Origin: Streptomyces sp. M92
GTDB taxonomy: Bacteria > Actinomycetota > Actinomycetes > Streptomycetales > Streptomycetaceae
Direction: 5' to 3'
Assembly (NCBI RefSeq): GCF_028473745.1
Contig: NZ_CP101137.1
Coordinates: forward strand, 3,844,001-3,908,000
DNA length: 64,000 nt
Shown here: positions 49,974 through 60,400 of the stretch, one piece after another
Position numbering within the stretch: position 1 is the stretch's first letter
How the letters are laid out: every line of letters starts with the position of its first letter
Notes under the pieces: generated by a model
The model's database searches: none
What the model saw: the letters and a program-made list of their open reading frames with translations, nothing else
Told to the model about the DNA's origin: nothing
Position numbers and translations under genes: made by a program

Positions 49974-50206
49974 CCGCCCGCCGCCCCAGTTCCCACTCCC
50001 CATCCCCCCGCTCACCAGATCCCCCCCGCTCACCAGTCGCCCCGCTCCACCGGATCAACCGTCCTCGCCCCTCCCGGCCCGACGCGGCCCTCGCCCTATT
50101 TGCTCATCGCTGTGCAACAAAATACGCTGACCTCAATCTGCACACCGATGGGCAATTAACCGGCTCCGCCGGTTCGCGCCGCCCTCGCCATCCGGGAGCC
50201 CCAGCC

Positions 50207-51817
50207 ATGTCCCTCCTGCTCACCACACCTGTCGAGAAGATGACCGGTCCCTACCGACGGCGCTGGTGGGCCCTCCTGGTGCTCTGCCTGAGCCTGCTGA
50301 TCGTCGTCATGGCCAACACGTCGCTGATCGTGGCGGCCCCGGACATGACGGCCGACCTGGGCCTGAGCAGCAGCGACCTGCAGTGGGTCATCGACGGCTA
50401 CACCGTCCCCTACGCCGCGCTGATGCTGGTCCTCGGCGCGATCGGCGACAAGTACAGCCGCCGCGGCGCCCTCGTCACCGGTCTGCTGGTCTTCGCGGGC
50501 GGCTCGGTGATGGGCAGCCTGGTGGACGAGACCGGGCTGGTCATCGCGGCGCGGGCGATCATGGGCGTCGGTGCCGCCGTCGTCATGCCGGCCACACTGT
50601 CCCTGCTGGTCGCGGTCTTCCCCAAGGGGGAGCGGGCCCGCGCCATCACGGCCTGGACCGCCACCTCGGGGCTCGCCATCGCGGTCGGCCCGCTGGTCGC
50701 GGGCCGGCTCCTGGAGGACCACGCCTGGGGCTCCACCTTCCTGGTCAATGTCCCCATCGCCGTCGTCGCCGTCCTCGGCGCGCTCGCCCTCGTCCCACCG
50801 TCCAGGGCGGCCGGCATGGGCCGGATCGACTACGTCGGCGGGCTGCTGTCCATCGTCTCCGTCGGCAGCCTCGTCTACGCGACCATCGAAGGCCCGCACT
50901 TCGGCTGGGGTGCCGGTCCGGTCACCGCGGCCGTCGCCGCAGGCGTCGGCCTGGTGGCCTTCGTGCTCTGGGAGCTGCGCCACCCGCACCCGATGCTGGA
51001 CGTGCGCAGGTTCCTGCTGCGCCCCTTCAGCGGCTCCATGCTCGCCGTGCTGTTCTTCTTCTTCGGCACCTACGGCGCCATCTACTACGCCACGCAGTTC
51101 CTGCAGTTCGTCCTCGGCTACGGCGCGCTGGAGACCGGCGTACGGCTGCTGCCGCTGGCGGGCGCCGTCTTCGCCGGCGCAGCGCTGACCGGCAAGCTGA
51201 CCCCGAGGCTGGGCGTCAAGGCGATGGTGGGCTCCGGCATGGTGATCGGCACCGTCGGTGTCTTCCTGCTGGTCCTCATCGAGAAGGACTCCGGCTACGC
51301 CGACTTCCTCGCCCCGATGCTGCTGCTCGGCCTCGCGATCGGACTGAGCGTCTCCCCGGCCACCGACACCATCATGGGCTCCTTCCCGGAGAGCGAGCTG
51401 GGTGTCGGCGGCGGCGCCAACGACACCGCGCTGGAGCTGGGCGGCTCGCTGGGCATCGCCGTGCTGGGCTCCCTGCTCGGCACCGCCTACCGCGACGAAC
51501 TCGCCGGCCTGGTGGGCGACCGCCTCCCGGCCGCCGCCCTGGACACCGCCCAGGACTCCGTGGGCGGCGGGCTGGCCGTCGCCGAGCGGCTCGCGACCAG
51601 TCCGGAAGCCGGACCCGAGCAGGCCCGGACCATGGCTGACGCGGTGAACCAGGCCTTCGCCCACGGAGTGTCGGTGACCAGCCTCGCCGGCGGCGTCATC
51701 ATGGCCGCCGGCACCCTGATCGTCCTCGCGGTGCTGCCCGGCCGCCGCGCCCGGCAGCGCCCCGGGGAGAGGCCGGCCGAGACACCGGACGCGGCCTTCT
51801 GCGACGCGTCACACTGA
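50207..51817 (+). CDS. MFS drug exporter, DHA2 family (14 helices)
   Basis: A 536-residue DHA2 exporter: VMANTSLIVAAPDMTADLGLS near residue 33 (helix 1), LQWVIDGYTVPYAALMLVLG near 60, motif A GDKYSRRGALVTG near 82 and GVGAAVVMPATLSLLV near 120 (motif C region). The C-terminal half has SPATDTIMGSFPESELGVGGGANDTALELGGSLGIAVLGS. It resembles QacA/LfrA-type multidrug pumps. The ATG at 50207 lies in CAGCCATG without a strong ribosome binding site. Pairing with the upstream TetR gene suggests inducible efflux. It is outside the azoxy cluster, so a role in that product's export is less likely than for the DHA2 protein at 32926. Confidence 0.9.
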   Translation: MSLLLTTPVEKMTGPYRRRWWALLVLCLSLLIVVMANTSLIVAAPDMTADLGLSSSDLQWVIDGYTVPYAALMLVLGAIGDKYSRRGALVTGLLVFAGGSVMGSLVDETGLVIAARAIMGVGAAVVMPATLSLLVAVFPKGERARAITAWTATSGLAIAVGPLVAGRLLEDHAWGSTFLVNVPIAVVAVLGALALVPPSRAAGMGRIDYVGGLLSIVSVGSLVYATIEGPHFGWGAGPVTAAVAAGVGLVAFVLWELRHPHPMLDVRRFLLRPFSGSMLAVLFFFFGTYGAIYYATQFLQFVLGYGALETGVRLLPLAGAVFAGAALTGKLTPRLGVKAMVGSGMVIGTVGVFLLVLIEKDSGYADFLAPMLLLGLAIGLSVSPATDTIMGSFPESELGVGGGANDTALELGGSLGIAVLGSLLGTAYRDELAGLVGDRLPAAALDTAQDSVGGGLAVAERLATSPEAGPEQARTMADAVNQAFAHGVSVTSLAGGVIMAAGTLIVLAVLPGRRARQRPGERPAETPDAAFCDASH

Positions 51818-51833
51818 CCCCGGGCAGCTCGCG

Positions 51834-52670
51834 TCACTCGGTCAGCGCCGCCAGCTCCTCCGCGGTACGGGGACCCGTCGCCGAGTCCGCCAGCAGCCCC
51901 CGCGCGCGCAGCACGCGAGCCGCCGCGACGCCCCACGGCAGGCGCAGCCCGGCCTGCCGCAGCAGTTCCGTGCGGGCCAGCGTCGCGGCCGTCGGGCCGG
52001 TGTGCACACCGGCGGGCGTGAGCAGCGCGGCGTCGTCCGACCAGCGCAGGGCGAGGTCGACGTCGTGGGTGGCCATCACCACCGTCGTGCCGCCCGCGCG
52101 GAGCCGGTCCAGGGTGGCGAGCAGCCGCTCCTGCCCGTCCGGATCGAGCCCGGCGGTCGGCTCGTCGAGGATCAGCACCCGCGGCCGCATCGCCACGGCT
52201 CCGGCGATCGCGGCCCGCTTGCGCTGCCCGTACGACAGCAGATGGGTGGGCCGGTCGGCCAGCCGGGCGATGTCCAGGGCGGCGAGCGCCTCCCCGACCC
52301 GGGAGCGGACATCAGCGTCGGACAGTCCGAGATTCAGCGGTCCGAAGGACACGTCCTGCGCGACGGACGCCGCGAAGAGCTGGTCGTCCGGGTCCTGCAC
52401 CACCAGCTGCACGGTGGTCCGCAGCCGGGTGAGCCCCCGGCGGTCGTACGCCACCGGCTCCCCGTCGAGCGTCAACCGCCCGGCGCGCGGCCTCAGTCCG
52501 CCGCTGAGCAGCCGCATCAACGTGGTCTTGCCGCTGCCGTTGCGGCCCAGCAGCGCGAGCGCGCGCCCCTCGCGCACCGCGAAGTCCAGGCCGGTCAGCA
52601 CGTCCGGCCCCTCCTCGTAGGCGAAGGACACGCCCCGCAGGGCCACCAGGGCCGCCTCCGGCTCGTTCAC
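51834..52670 (-). CDS. cbiO: cobalt ECF transporter ATPase CbiO
   Basis: A 278-residue ABC ATPase: Walker A LLGRNGSGKTTLMRLLSG near residue 42, Q-loop VVQDPDDQLF, signature LLSYGQRKRAAIAGA near 140, Walker B PRVLILDEPTAGLDPDG near 160, and switch His MATHDVDLAL near 195. QDPDDQLFA is characteristic of ECF/CbiO ATPases. It energises cobalt uptake with CbiQ and the CbiM/CbiN substrate unit. The GTG at 52670 overlaps the cbiQ stop. It is the last gene of the riboswitch-controlled minus-strand operon cbiM-cbiN-cbiQ-cbiO. Confidence 0.95.
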   Translation of the reverse strand: MNEPEAALVALRGVSFAYEEGPDVLTGLDFAVREGRALALLGRNGSGKTTLMRLLSGGLRPRAGRLTLDGEPVAYDRRGLTRLRTTVQLVVQDPDDQLFAASVAQDVSFGPLNLGLSDADVRSRVGEALAALDIARLADRPTHLLSYGQRKRAAIAGAVAMRPRVLILDEPTAGLDPDGQERLLATLDRLRAGGTTVVMATHDVDLALRWSDDAALLTPAGVHTGPTAATLARTELLRQAGLRLPWGVAAARVLRARGLLADSATGPRTAEELAALTE

Positions 52671-53416
52671 GACAGGGGTCCTTCCAGTACGAGGGTGAGG
52701 GCGGCCAGCGCCGCCAGCAGCGCCACGCTCGCCGCGGTGAACGGCACCGAGACGCGGGCCTCGGGCACCAGGACCCGCAGGGTGCCGTCGTAGCCGCGCC
52801 CGGCGAGCCCGCTCTGCAGCCGCGCCGCCCGGTCGAAGGACCGCACGAACGCCGTGGCGCCGAGCCCGCCGAGCGAACGCCAGGCCGCGGCCCGGGTGGT
52901 GTGCCCCAGCCGCGCCGCCTGCGCCTGCCGCACCCGGCGCACGGAGTCCAGCAGCAGGAAACTCATGCGGTACGTCACCAGCGCCACATCCACCACCGGC
53001 GCCGGCACCCCGGCCCGCACCAGCCGGGGCAGCAGGTCGGACATCGGCGTGGTGAACGCGAACAGCAGCACCCCGAGCGAGGCCGCCGAGGTGCGCAGCA
53101 GCAGCTCGCCGGCGCGCACCGGCCCGCCGTCCGCCGCCGTCAGGAACCCGTCCGGACCGCCGATCTGAACGAGCAGCGGCAGCGCCCCCGTCACGCAGAA
53201 GCCCAGCGGCACCCGGTACGCCCGCCACAGCCCGCGCCCGGGCACCCCCGCCGGCCCCAGCAGCACGGCGAGCGCCGTGACCACCACCAGCGCCGCACCC
53301 GGCCAGGGCGGCAGCGTGACCGCCAGCACGGTCAGCCCGAGCCCCAGCACGGCCTTGTCCACGGGATGACGGCGACGCCAGCGACTGCTGTGCGCCGCCG
53401 CGTCGATCGGCAGCAC
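52667..53416 (-). CDS. cbiQ: cobalt ECF transporter membrane component CbiQ
   Basis: A 249-residue membrane protein with hydrophobic segments near residues 25-60, 70-90 and 105-125, and the coupling-helix motif LDSVRRVRQAQAARLGH near 150, followed by a second one in SFDRAARLQSGLAGRGYDG, as in EcfT/CbiQ proteins. It joins the ATPase to the substrate-binding unit. It starts immediately after cbiN stops and overlaps cbiO by 4 bp. Confidence 0.93.
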   Translation of the reverse strand: MLPIDAAAHSSRWRRRHPVDKAVLGLGLTVLAVTLPPWPGAALVVVTALAVLLGPAGVPGRGLWRAYRVPLGFCVTGALPLLVQIGGPDGFLTAADGGPVRAGELLLRTSAASLGVLLFAFTTPMSDLLPRLVRAGVPAPVVDVALVTYRMSFLLLDSVRRVRQAQAARLGHTTRAAAWRSLGGLGATAFVRSFDRAARLQSGLAGRGYDGTLRVLVPEARVSVPFTAASVALLAALAALTLVLEGPLS

Positions 53417-53758
53417 TCAGTCCCCCTCGGGAGCGTCCCGCACAGCCGCCGCGGTCGCCCGCTCCGCGCCCTGCCGCCGCCCCCGGCGCAGCCCGAAGTA
53501 GTACGCCAGCACGCCCGCGCCGATCGCGGCCTGCAGGGCGAACAGGGCCGACTCGACCTCCCCCGAGGGCGGTTCGTACAGCGGCGAGAACCACGGCTCG
53601 TACTCCGGCTCGATCTCGGTGATCGCCGTCTCCGCCTCCGCGTCGGCCCCGGCGAACGGCTCCTCCTTGTGGTCGCCGAGTCCCAGCGCCAGCGGCAGCA
53701 CCGCGAGTGCCGCCACGGCGAGCAGCAGCAGGGCGTTGATCCTGGCGTTCCGGCTCAT
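53417..53758 (-). CDS. cbiN: cobalt ECF transporter accessory component CbiN
   Basis: A 113-residue protein with an N-terminal membrane helix ([19 protein letters not shown]), an extracytoplasmic loop with [30 protein letters not shown], and a second helix ([17 protein letters not shown]) followed by a basic tail. The FxGxDxxAExxI and EPWFxPLxEPPSGE motifs are those of CbiN, which completes the cobalt site of CbiM. The ATG overlaps the cbiM stop (ATGA). Confidence 0.93.
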   Translation of the reverse strand: MSRNARINALLLLAVAALAVLPLALGLGDHKEEPFAGADAEAETAITEIEPEYEPWFSPLYEPPSGEVESALFALQAAIGAGVLAYYFGLRRGRRQGAERATAAAVRDAPEGD

Positions 53759-54468
53759 CGGGCCACCGCCTGTCCCTCGGTCTCCTCGGACCCCGCGGTC
53801 CCCGGCTTCGTCGGCAGCACGCCCAGCCGGGTCAGTTCCCCCTTGCTGGACTGCACCAGCAGCCGCATCACGAGCACCGTGAGCAGGCCCTCGCTCACCG
53901 CGAGCGGGATCTGCGTGACGGCGAAGACGGACCCGAACTTGCCGAGCGAGCCCAGGAATCCACTGCCCGGGTCGGGGAAGGCCAGCGCCAGCTGCACGCT
54001 CGTGACGCAGTACGTGGACAGGTCGGCGACGAACGCCCCGCAGAAGACGGTGACCATCAGCGGCACGTCGCAGCGGCGCAGCAGCCGGTAGACGCCGTAC
54101 CCGGCCCAGGGGCCGACGACCGCCATGGAGAAGACGTTGGCGCCGAGCGTGGTCAGCCCGCCGTGCGCGAGCAGCAGCGCCTGGAAGAGCAGGGTGATGG
54201 TGCCCAGCACCGCCATGACCGGCGGCCGGAAGAGGATCGCGCCCAGACCGGTGCCGGTCGGATGGGAGCAACTCCCGGTGACGGACGGCAGTTTCAGGGC
54301 CGACAGGACGAACGTGAAGGCCCCGGAGGCGCCGAGGAGCAAGGTGCTCTCCGGGTGTTCCCTGACCTCACGGGTGAGTGACCGTACTCCGTGGACGACG
54401 AACGGCGCGGACGCGACACCCCAGGCGATCGCGTGCGCCGGAGGCAGAAAGCCCTCGGCTATGTGCAT
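53755..54468 (-). CDS. cbiM: cobalt ECF transporter substrate-specific component CbiM
   Basis: A 237-residue membrane protein beginning [17 protein letters not shown]; the N-terminal Met-His is the metal site of CbiM, which fixes the start at 54468. [20 protein letters not shown] near residue 60 and the later [20 protein letters not shown] are also family motifs. It binds Co2+ for import, for vitamin B12 synthesis. It is the first gene of the operon, about 40 bp behind a cobalamin riboswitch. Confidence 0.95.
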   Translation of the reverse strand: MHIAEGFLPPAHAIAWGVASAPFVVHGVRSLTREVREHPESTLLLGASGAFTFVLSALKLPSVTGSCSHPTGTGLGAILFRPPVMAVLGTITLLFQALLLAHGGLTTLGANVFSMAVVGPWAGYGVYRLLRRCDVPLMVTVFCGAFVADLSTYCVTSVQLALAFPDPGSGFLGSLGKFGSVFAVTQIPLAVSEGLLTVLVMRLLVQSSKGELTRLGVLPTKPGTAGSEETEGQAVAR

Positions 54469-54504
54469 GACTCGGCAGACCCTCTCCAGCACCTCGTGGA
54501 TGGA

Positions 54505-54690
54505 CGACGCGCCTTGGCCGGTCTCCTGGCTTACGGGTACCACCGCCCGTGCTCCGCCTTCCCGGATCGCAAGCGATCCAGTGGCTGCCCGCGAGGGCCG
54601 GAGCCGGACTTCCCGATTCACAGTGGCGAGGGCCGCACCGGCATCACACCGGATTTCCCGTTCACCAAGGCGTGACGACGGTAGTGCTCC
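54505..54690 (-). promoter_or_regulatory. adenosylcobalamin riboswitch
   Basis: On the minus strand the leader of cbiM carries the B12 box AAGCCAGGAGACCGGCC (complement of 54516-54532), preceded by GGGAAGGC, GCCACTG, GGGAAGTC, GCCACTGTGA and GGTGAACGGGAAATCCGGTG, the ordered conserved elements of cobalamin riboswitches. It should shut off cobalt uptake when adenosylcobalamin is plentiful. Confidence 0.93.
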
Positions 54691-54740
54691 CACGAGGGTG
54701 GTGACAAGCGGGCCTCCCGCCCGGCGGGCGCGCGCACCCC

Positions 54741-55283
54741 TCAGCCGTCCTGCGAGCCGGACCGGCCCCGGCCCGTGCGCCGCAGCACCGTGTCGCGCAT
54801 CCGCTGCGTCAGCGCGGTCGCGGCGGCGGTCAGGAACACGAAGCTGTACGCGATCTGCAGGACCGTCACGATCCGCGCCGACTGGCCCCGCGGGGTGATG
54901 TCGCCGTACCCGACGGTCGCCAGGGTGACGACGGTGAAGTACAGGGCGTCGACCCGGGTGTGCAGCCCGGTGAACTCGCCGGGCTGCTTGGCGAGGGCGT
55001 AGTAGGTGGCCGAGAAGACGTGCACGGACAGGACGATCAGCAGGGAGAGGACCATGCCGGGCCGGGAGTCCGGCCGGTCGACCAGTACGTGCCGGATCTG
55101 CCGGAGCAGCAGCACGGCCACGACCGTCAGGACCAGGGCGAACAGCAGCCAGCTCAGCAGGGGGCGCTGCGGGCCCAGACGGTCGAGGGGGAGGAGGAAG
55201 TACGCCGTGACCACGACCGCCGTGGCCCCGGCCCGCACCCCCCAGGGCCGCACCGCCCGCCACCCTGCCGACCGGCCCCTCAC
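54741..55283 (-). CDS. two-pore-domain-type potassium channel (Ion_trans_2)
   Basis: A 180-residue membrane protein with about four helices. The pore region [21 protein letters not shown] near residue 125 contains the potassium selectivity filter TVGYGD, followed by the inner helix [21 protein letters not shown]. There is no RCK/TrkA-N domain. The GTG at 55283 overlaps the stop of the upstream chloride-channel gene. It would pass K+ across the cytoplasmic membrane. Confidence 0.9.
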   Translation of the reverse strand: MRGRSAGWRAVRPWGVRAGATAVVVTAYFLLPLDRLGPQRPLLSWLLFALVLTVVAVLLLRQIRHVLVDRPDSRPGMVLSLLIVLSVHVFSATYYALAKQPGEFTGLHTRVDALYFTVVTLATVGYGDITPRGQSARIVTVLQIAYSFVFLTAAATALTQRMRDTVLRRTGRGRSGSQDG

Positions 55284-56683
55284 CGCCCCGCTCCGGCCGC
55301 CGGTCCGCCGTCGGTGTCCGTCCCCGTGCCCGCTCCGGCCGCCGGTCCGCCGTCGGTGTCCGCGCCCGGCTCGGTCCGGCGGGCCACCTGGGCGACGATG
55401 AAGGCGACCACCGACCCGGTGACGATCAGCGGCATCTGGTCGTGCGCGTCGCCGCCCATCAGCAGTACCGCCAGCACGGCGCTGGCCAGCGGCAGCCCCG
55501 TCACCGCGGCCGCCGCGGCGGAGATGCCGAGGGCGAGGGCCGGCGTCGTACCGAAGCCGGGCAGGCCGGAGCAGGCCAGGGCCGTCGCCGTGCCCAGCAG
55601 CACCGCCGGGAAGATCGGGCCGCCGCGCAGACTGCCCAGCGCGATGCCCCAGGCCAGCCCCTTGCACGCGACCAGCGCCACCAGCGCGCCCACCGACCAG
55701 GCGTGCGGGTGCGCGGCGAGCTCGGCGAGCGTGGCCTGCCCGGACAGCGCAGCCTCGGCCGGGGAGCGGCCGGTGATCAGGGCGTACGCGCTGACGCAGA
55801 CGCCGACCGCCGTGGCGCAGGCGACGGTGCGGACGGCCGTGCGCTCCCGCGTCCAGGAGACCGTGCGCCGGCCCAGCCCGCGGCCCAGCGTGATCAGCAC
55901 GGCGATCAGCGCCGCCGTGGGGATGCCCCAGAGGAAGTCCCCGGCGTCCGGATTGGCGCCCGGCGGCAGGTCGTGCAGCGTGAGGGCGCCGATCTTCAGA
56001 CCGGTCCACTGGCCGAAGCCGGTGAAGACCAGGGCGCCCGTCGCGCTGGCCAGCAGACAGGGCAGCAGCAGGGCGACCAGCTGGGCGCCGCCGAGCCCGG
56101 CCCCCTCGATCAGCAGCACGGCCGCGGCCACCGGACCGCCGAGAATGGTGGAGATCGCGGCGGTGGAGCCGGCCGTGGCGAGGACCGCGCTCGCCTTCGG
56201 GTCCCCGGCCGCGCCCGCCCGCCGCACCGCCAGCAGGGCGAGCCCGCTGCCCACGGCCATCAGCGGCGCCTCCGGTCCCAGCACCACCCCGAGCGGCAGC
56301 GTGGCCAGCGCGGCCAGGACGGCGCCGGGCAGCGCACGAGGGCCGACGGGCGCGCCGCCCAGCCCGTTCACCGGCAGATGACCGCCGCCGCCCGGCATCC
56401 GGGTCACGATCGGCGCCAGGATCAGCCCCGCCAGCACCAGCGCGGGCAGTGGCCACCACCAGGGCGGGGCGTCGTACCCCACCGCCTCGGGCAGCGCCGT
56501 CCACACCCAGTGCTGGAGCTCGTGCTGCAGCCCGACGAAGAAGAAGCAGGCCAGTGCGATGGGCACCCCCAGCAGCACGCACAGCGGCAACAGCCGCAGA
56601 TAGCCGGGGCTGAGCAGGGTGCGGCGCAGGGACTGCTCGGCCCGGCCCGGCACCGCGTTGGCCGGCGCGGGCTGCGTCGTCAC
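55280..56683 (-). CDS. ClC-family chloride channel/transporter
   Basis: A 467-residue ClC protein: [15 protein letters not shown] near residue 132 (equivalent of GKEGP), [21 protein letters not shown] near 168, and [13 protein letters not shown] near 350 (GGxFxP). The first motif reads G-P-E-A-P, so the gating-Glu position is present but the neighbours are unusual. The C-terminus has a duplicated [11 protein letters not shown] unit. The GTG at 56683 follows GGAGGAGGG. Overlap with the K+ channel gene (GTGA) suggests paired control of K+ and Cl- conductance. Confidence 0.9.
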   Translation of the reverse strand: MTTQPAPANAVPGRAEQSLRRTLLSPGYLRLLPLCVLLGVPIALACFFFVGLQHELQHWVWTALPEAVGYDAPPWWWPLPALVLAGLILAPIVTRMPGGGGHLPVNGLGGAPVGPRALPGAVLAALATLPLGVVLGPEAPLMAVGSGLALLAVRRAGAAGDPKASAVLATAGSTAAISTILGGPVAAAVLLIEGAGLGGAQLVALLLPCLLASATGALVFTGFGQWTGLKIGALTLHDLPPGANPDAGDFLWGIPTAALIAVLITLGRGLGRRTVSWTRERTAVRTVACATAVGVCVSAYALITGRSPAEAALSGQATLAELAAHPHAWSVGALVALVACKGLAWGIALGSLRGGPIFPAVLLGTATALACSGLPGFGTTPALALGISAAAAAVTGLPLASAVLAVLLMGGDAHDQMPLIVTGSVVAFIVAQVARRTEPGADTDGGPAAGAGTGTDTDGGPAAGAGR

Positions 56684-56948
56684 GGGCCCTCCTCCGTCCA
56701 CCGCGCCCGGTCCCTCCCGAGCGTTCGCATGTGCGGCTCAGTAAACGCGAGGCGCCCCGGGCCCGCACGCGCACGCCGTCCGTCCCGGGGACCGGGCGGC
56801 AGGGCGCGGTCGTGCGTCGTATTCACCCGTTCGGCGGGCCCGCATGGCCGGGCGGAGCGGGTGGCCGCAGGCTCGAATGACCTGTCGGCGCCTCGGGGTG
56901 CCGACGGGCGCAGGTCCGTACGGGGGACACGCAGAAAGGACTCCGCTC

Positions 56949-57398
56949 ATGAGCCAGCACGCCGCACCTTCTCCCGGCAGGCCGACGCACGGCACCGGCA
57001 CCCCGCGGTCCGCGGACCGTTCCAGCGGCTGGGTGACCGGCGGCGTCGTCTTCGCGGGCGTACTGCTGCTGCTGAACGGCGCCCTCGCCGTCCTGCAGGG
57101 CATCGCGGCCATCGCCGAGGACGACGTGTACGCCCGCGTCGGCAGCTACGTCTACGAACTGAACCTGACGGGCTGGGGCGTCATCCACGTCATCCTGGGC
57201 GCACTGGTCCTCGTCACCGGGGTCGGCCTGCTCAAGGACATGGCCTGGGCACGCTTCGCGGGCATCTTCCTCGCCTCGCTCAGCCTGATCGCCCAGTTCC
57301 TGTTCCTGCCGTACTCGCCCGTCTGGTCCGTGATCATGATGGCGATCGACGTCTTCGTCATCTGGGCCCTGGCCAGCCGCCAGGACCAGGCCGCCTGA
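56949..57398 (+). CDS. conserved four-helix actinobacterial membrane protein (DUF7144-like)
   Basis: A 149-residue protein: a polar N-terminus, helix GWVTGGVVFAGVLLLLNGAL, a short outside loop EDDVYARVGSYVYELNLTGW, then three helices ending SVIMMAIDVFVIWALA. The VYxYxLNLTxWGWxHL-type loop is typical of a widespread Streptomyces membrane family of unknown function. The ATG at 56949 has AAAGGA upstream. It is a single-gene unit followed by a hairpin. Confidence 0.8.
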   Translation: MSQHAAPSPGRPTHGTGTPRSADRSSGWVTGGVVFAGVLLLLNGALAVLQGIAAIAEDDVYARVGSYVYELNLTGWGVIHVILGALVLVTGVGLLKDMAWARFAGIFLASLSLIAQFLFLPYSPVWSVIMMAIDVFVIWALASRQDQAA

Positions 57399-57427
57399 AG
57401 GACCGTCGAGAAGGAACCGTCCACCGC

Positions 57428-57468
57428 CGGTGACCTCCGGAGCCGCCCCCGGCCTCCGGAGGTCACCG
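57428..57468. terminator. bidirectional 15-bp hairpin between convergent genes
   Basis: CGGTGACCTCCGGAG (57428-57442) pairs perfectly with 57454-57468, between the convergent membrane-protein and FAD/FeS oxidoreductase genes. Confidence 0.85.
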
Positions 57469-57493
57469 CCGTCCGGACGCCGGGGCGCGGCCG

Positions 57494-60400
57494 TCAGCGG
57501 TGCCGCAGGGCCCGGCCCAGGGCCACCGCCGAACCGACGGCCGCCAGCCCCGTGCCCGCCACCGCCAGCGCCTTCGCCCGCCGCCCCGGCGCCGCGGGCC
57601 GGGCGCCCGGCGCGGTGCCGTACGCGCTGCCCGGGACGTCGGTGTCCCCGGCGGGCCGGGGCAGCGCCGAGGCCAGCAGCTCCGCCAGGTGCACGCCCTC
57701 GTGGCCGCCGCTGTCGAACTCGTGGATCTGCGTGCGGCAGCTGAACCCGTCGGCGAGGACGACCGTCGCCTCGTCCTCCTCCCGCAGCCGCGGCAGCAGC
57801 ACCCGCTCCGCGCACGCCTCGCTGACGTCCAGGTGGCCCCGCTCGAAACCGAAGTTGCCGGCCAGCCCGCAGCAGCCGGAGTCCAGCCGCTCGGCGTCGA
57901 CCCCGGCCCGGCGCAGCAGTTCCCGGTCGGCCTCCCAGCCCATGACCGCGTGCTGGTGGCAGTGCACCTGGGCCAGCGCCTTCGCGGACCGCTCGGGCAC
58001 CCGCGGCGGCTCGTAACCGGGGGAGTGCTCGGTCAGCAGCTCGGACAGCGTGACCGTCTGCTCCGCCAGCCGGCGCACGTCCTGGTCGCCGGGGAACATC
58101 TCGCCCGCGTCCGCCCGGAACACCGCCGTGCAGCTCGGCTCCAGCGCCACCACCAGGCCGCCCGCCCGCACGTGCTCGGCGAGGCCGCGCACGGTCCGGG
58201 TGAGGACCTTCTGCGCCGTCCCGAGCTGTCCGGTGGAGATCCAGGTCAGCCCGCAGCACAGCGGTTCGGACGGCAGCTCCACCCGCCAGCCGGCGTGCTC
58301 CAGCACCCGGACCGCGGCCCGTCCGATGTGCGGGTGGAAATGGTTGGTGAAGGTGTCCGGCCACAGCAGCACCGACCCGCGCCGCCCGTCGCCCTCCGGT
58401 TCGTGGCGCTCGAACCACTGCTCGAACGTCTGCTCCGCGAACAGCGGCACCTCCCGGTCCGCCACCCCGGCGGCCAGCACGGCCGCCTTCGACAGCAGCG
58501 GGGCGTGGGTGAGCGCGTTGACGACCGGCGCGAGCCGGGTGCGGCCCACCATCCGCGCGAGCGCGGGCAGCCAGCCCATCGACCAGTCCGAGCGGGGCCT
58601 GCGCCACGGCCGGCCCTCGTAGTGGTGGGACAGGAACTCCGCCTTGTACGTGGCCATGTCCACGTCCGCCGGACAGTCCTTCTTGCACCCCTTGCAGGCC
58701 AGGCACAGATCGAGCGCGTCCTTGACCGCCTCCGACCGCCAGCCGTCCCGCAGGGCGCCGTCCCCGTGCCCGTCGAGCATCTCGAACAGCAGCCGGGCCC
58801 GACCCCGCGTCGAGTGCTCCTCCTCGTGGGTCACCTGGTACGACGGGCACATCACCGTGCCGTCGCTGGTGTGCTGCCGGCACTTGCCGACCCCGACGCA
58901 CCGGTTGGCGGCCTGCGAGAACGACCCCCCGTCGTGCGGGAAGCGGAAACGCAGGTCGCGGGGCTCGTACGGGGCCCAGTCACCGCCCAGGCGCAGGTTC
59001 TCGTCCAGCCCGTAGGGTGCGACGACCTTCCCCGGGTTCATCCGGTCCAGCGGGTCGAAGACGGCCTTCAGCCGCCCGAACGCCTCGACCAGCTCGTCCC
59101 CGAACATCCGCGGCAGCAGCTCACCCCGGCTCTGCCCGTCGCCGTGCTCCCCGGACAGCGACCCGCCGAACTCCACGACGAGGTCGGCCGCCCGTTGCAT
59201 GAACCTCCGGTACGTCGCCACCCCGTCGGCGGTGTACAGGTCGAACGGGATCCGGGTGTGCACGCAGCCCTGCCCGAAGTGCCCGTACAGGCTGGGCCCG
59301 GTGTCGCTCAGGTAGCCGAACTCCTCGAAGAGCGCGCGCAGCCGCCGCAGGTAGTCGCCCAGCTTCTCGGGGGCGACGGCCGAGTCCTCCCAGCCCTCGA
59401 AGGTGTCGGGCTTGCCCGGGATGTGGGCGGTGGCGCCGAGCCCGGCCTCCCGGACCTGCCACAGCGCCTGCTCGTTCGCCGGGTCGTCGAGGAACGAGCA
59501 GTCCGCGTCGTGCTCGGAGCGGTGCACCGCCTCCAGCATCCGGTGCGCCTGCGCGCCCGCCTCCTCGACGGTGTCGCCGCCGAACTGCACCATCAGGTAG
59601 GCGTTGCCGTCGGGCAGCTCGGCGAGCGCCTTGTCGTTGAGGCGCTTGATCCGCTGGTCCCGGACCAGCCGGGCGTCCACGCCCTCCAGCGCGATCGGTT
59701 CGTGCGGCAGGATGTCGGGCACGGCGTCGGCGGCCTTGTCGATGACGTCGAACCCGAGGACCACCAGCACCCGTTCCTTCACCACCGGCACCAGTTCCAG
59801 CTCCGCCCGCAGGACGGTGACCAGCGTGGACTCGCTGCCCACCAGCAGCCCGGCCACGTCGAAGCCGTGCTCGGGCAGCAGCGAGTCCAGGTTGTAGCCG
59901 GACACCCGGCGCGGGATCTGTGGGAACCGGCGGCGGATCTCGTCCCCGTAGGTGTCGCGCAGCGCGCGCAGCCGCCGGTAGACGGTCGCCCGCAGGTCGC
60001 CCTGCCGCTCGATCCCGGCGTACTCCTCGTCGCCGGTCTCCCCGCACCAGAAGCGGGTCCCGTCGTAGAGCAGCACCTCCAGCCGGGCGATGTTGTCGAC
60101 GACCTTGCCGTACGCCTGCGCGGTGGCGCCGCAGGAGTTGTTGCCGATCATGCCGCCGACGGTGCAGTTGGCGTGGGTGGCGGGCTCCGGCCCGTAGCGC
60201 AGGCCGTACGGCGCGAGCTGCCGGTTGAGGTCGTCCAGCACGATGCCGGGCTGCACCACACAGGTGCGGGCGTCGGTGTCCACGGACTCCACGCGGGTGC
60301 AGTACTTCGACCAGTCGAGCACCACCCCGGCGTTGGTGCACTGCCCGGCCAGGCTCGTCCCGCCGCCCCGCGACAGCAAGGGCGCCCCGTACTCCCGCGC

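Noticed and set aside
50207..51817. Azoxy product exporter
   Set aside because: It is 6.6 kb outside the cluster terminator, follows its own TetR gene, and lacks SARP-type repeats.
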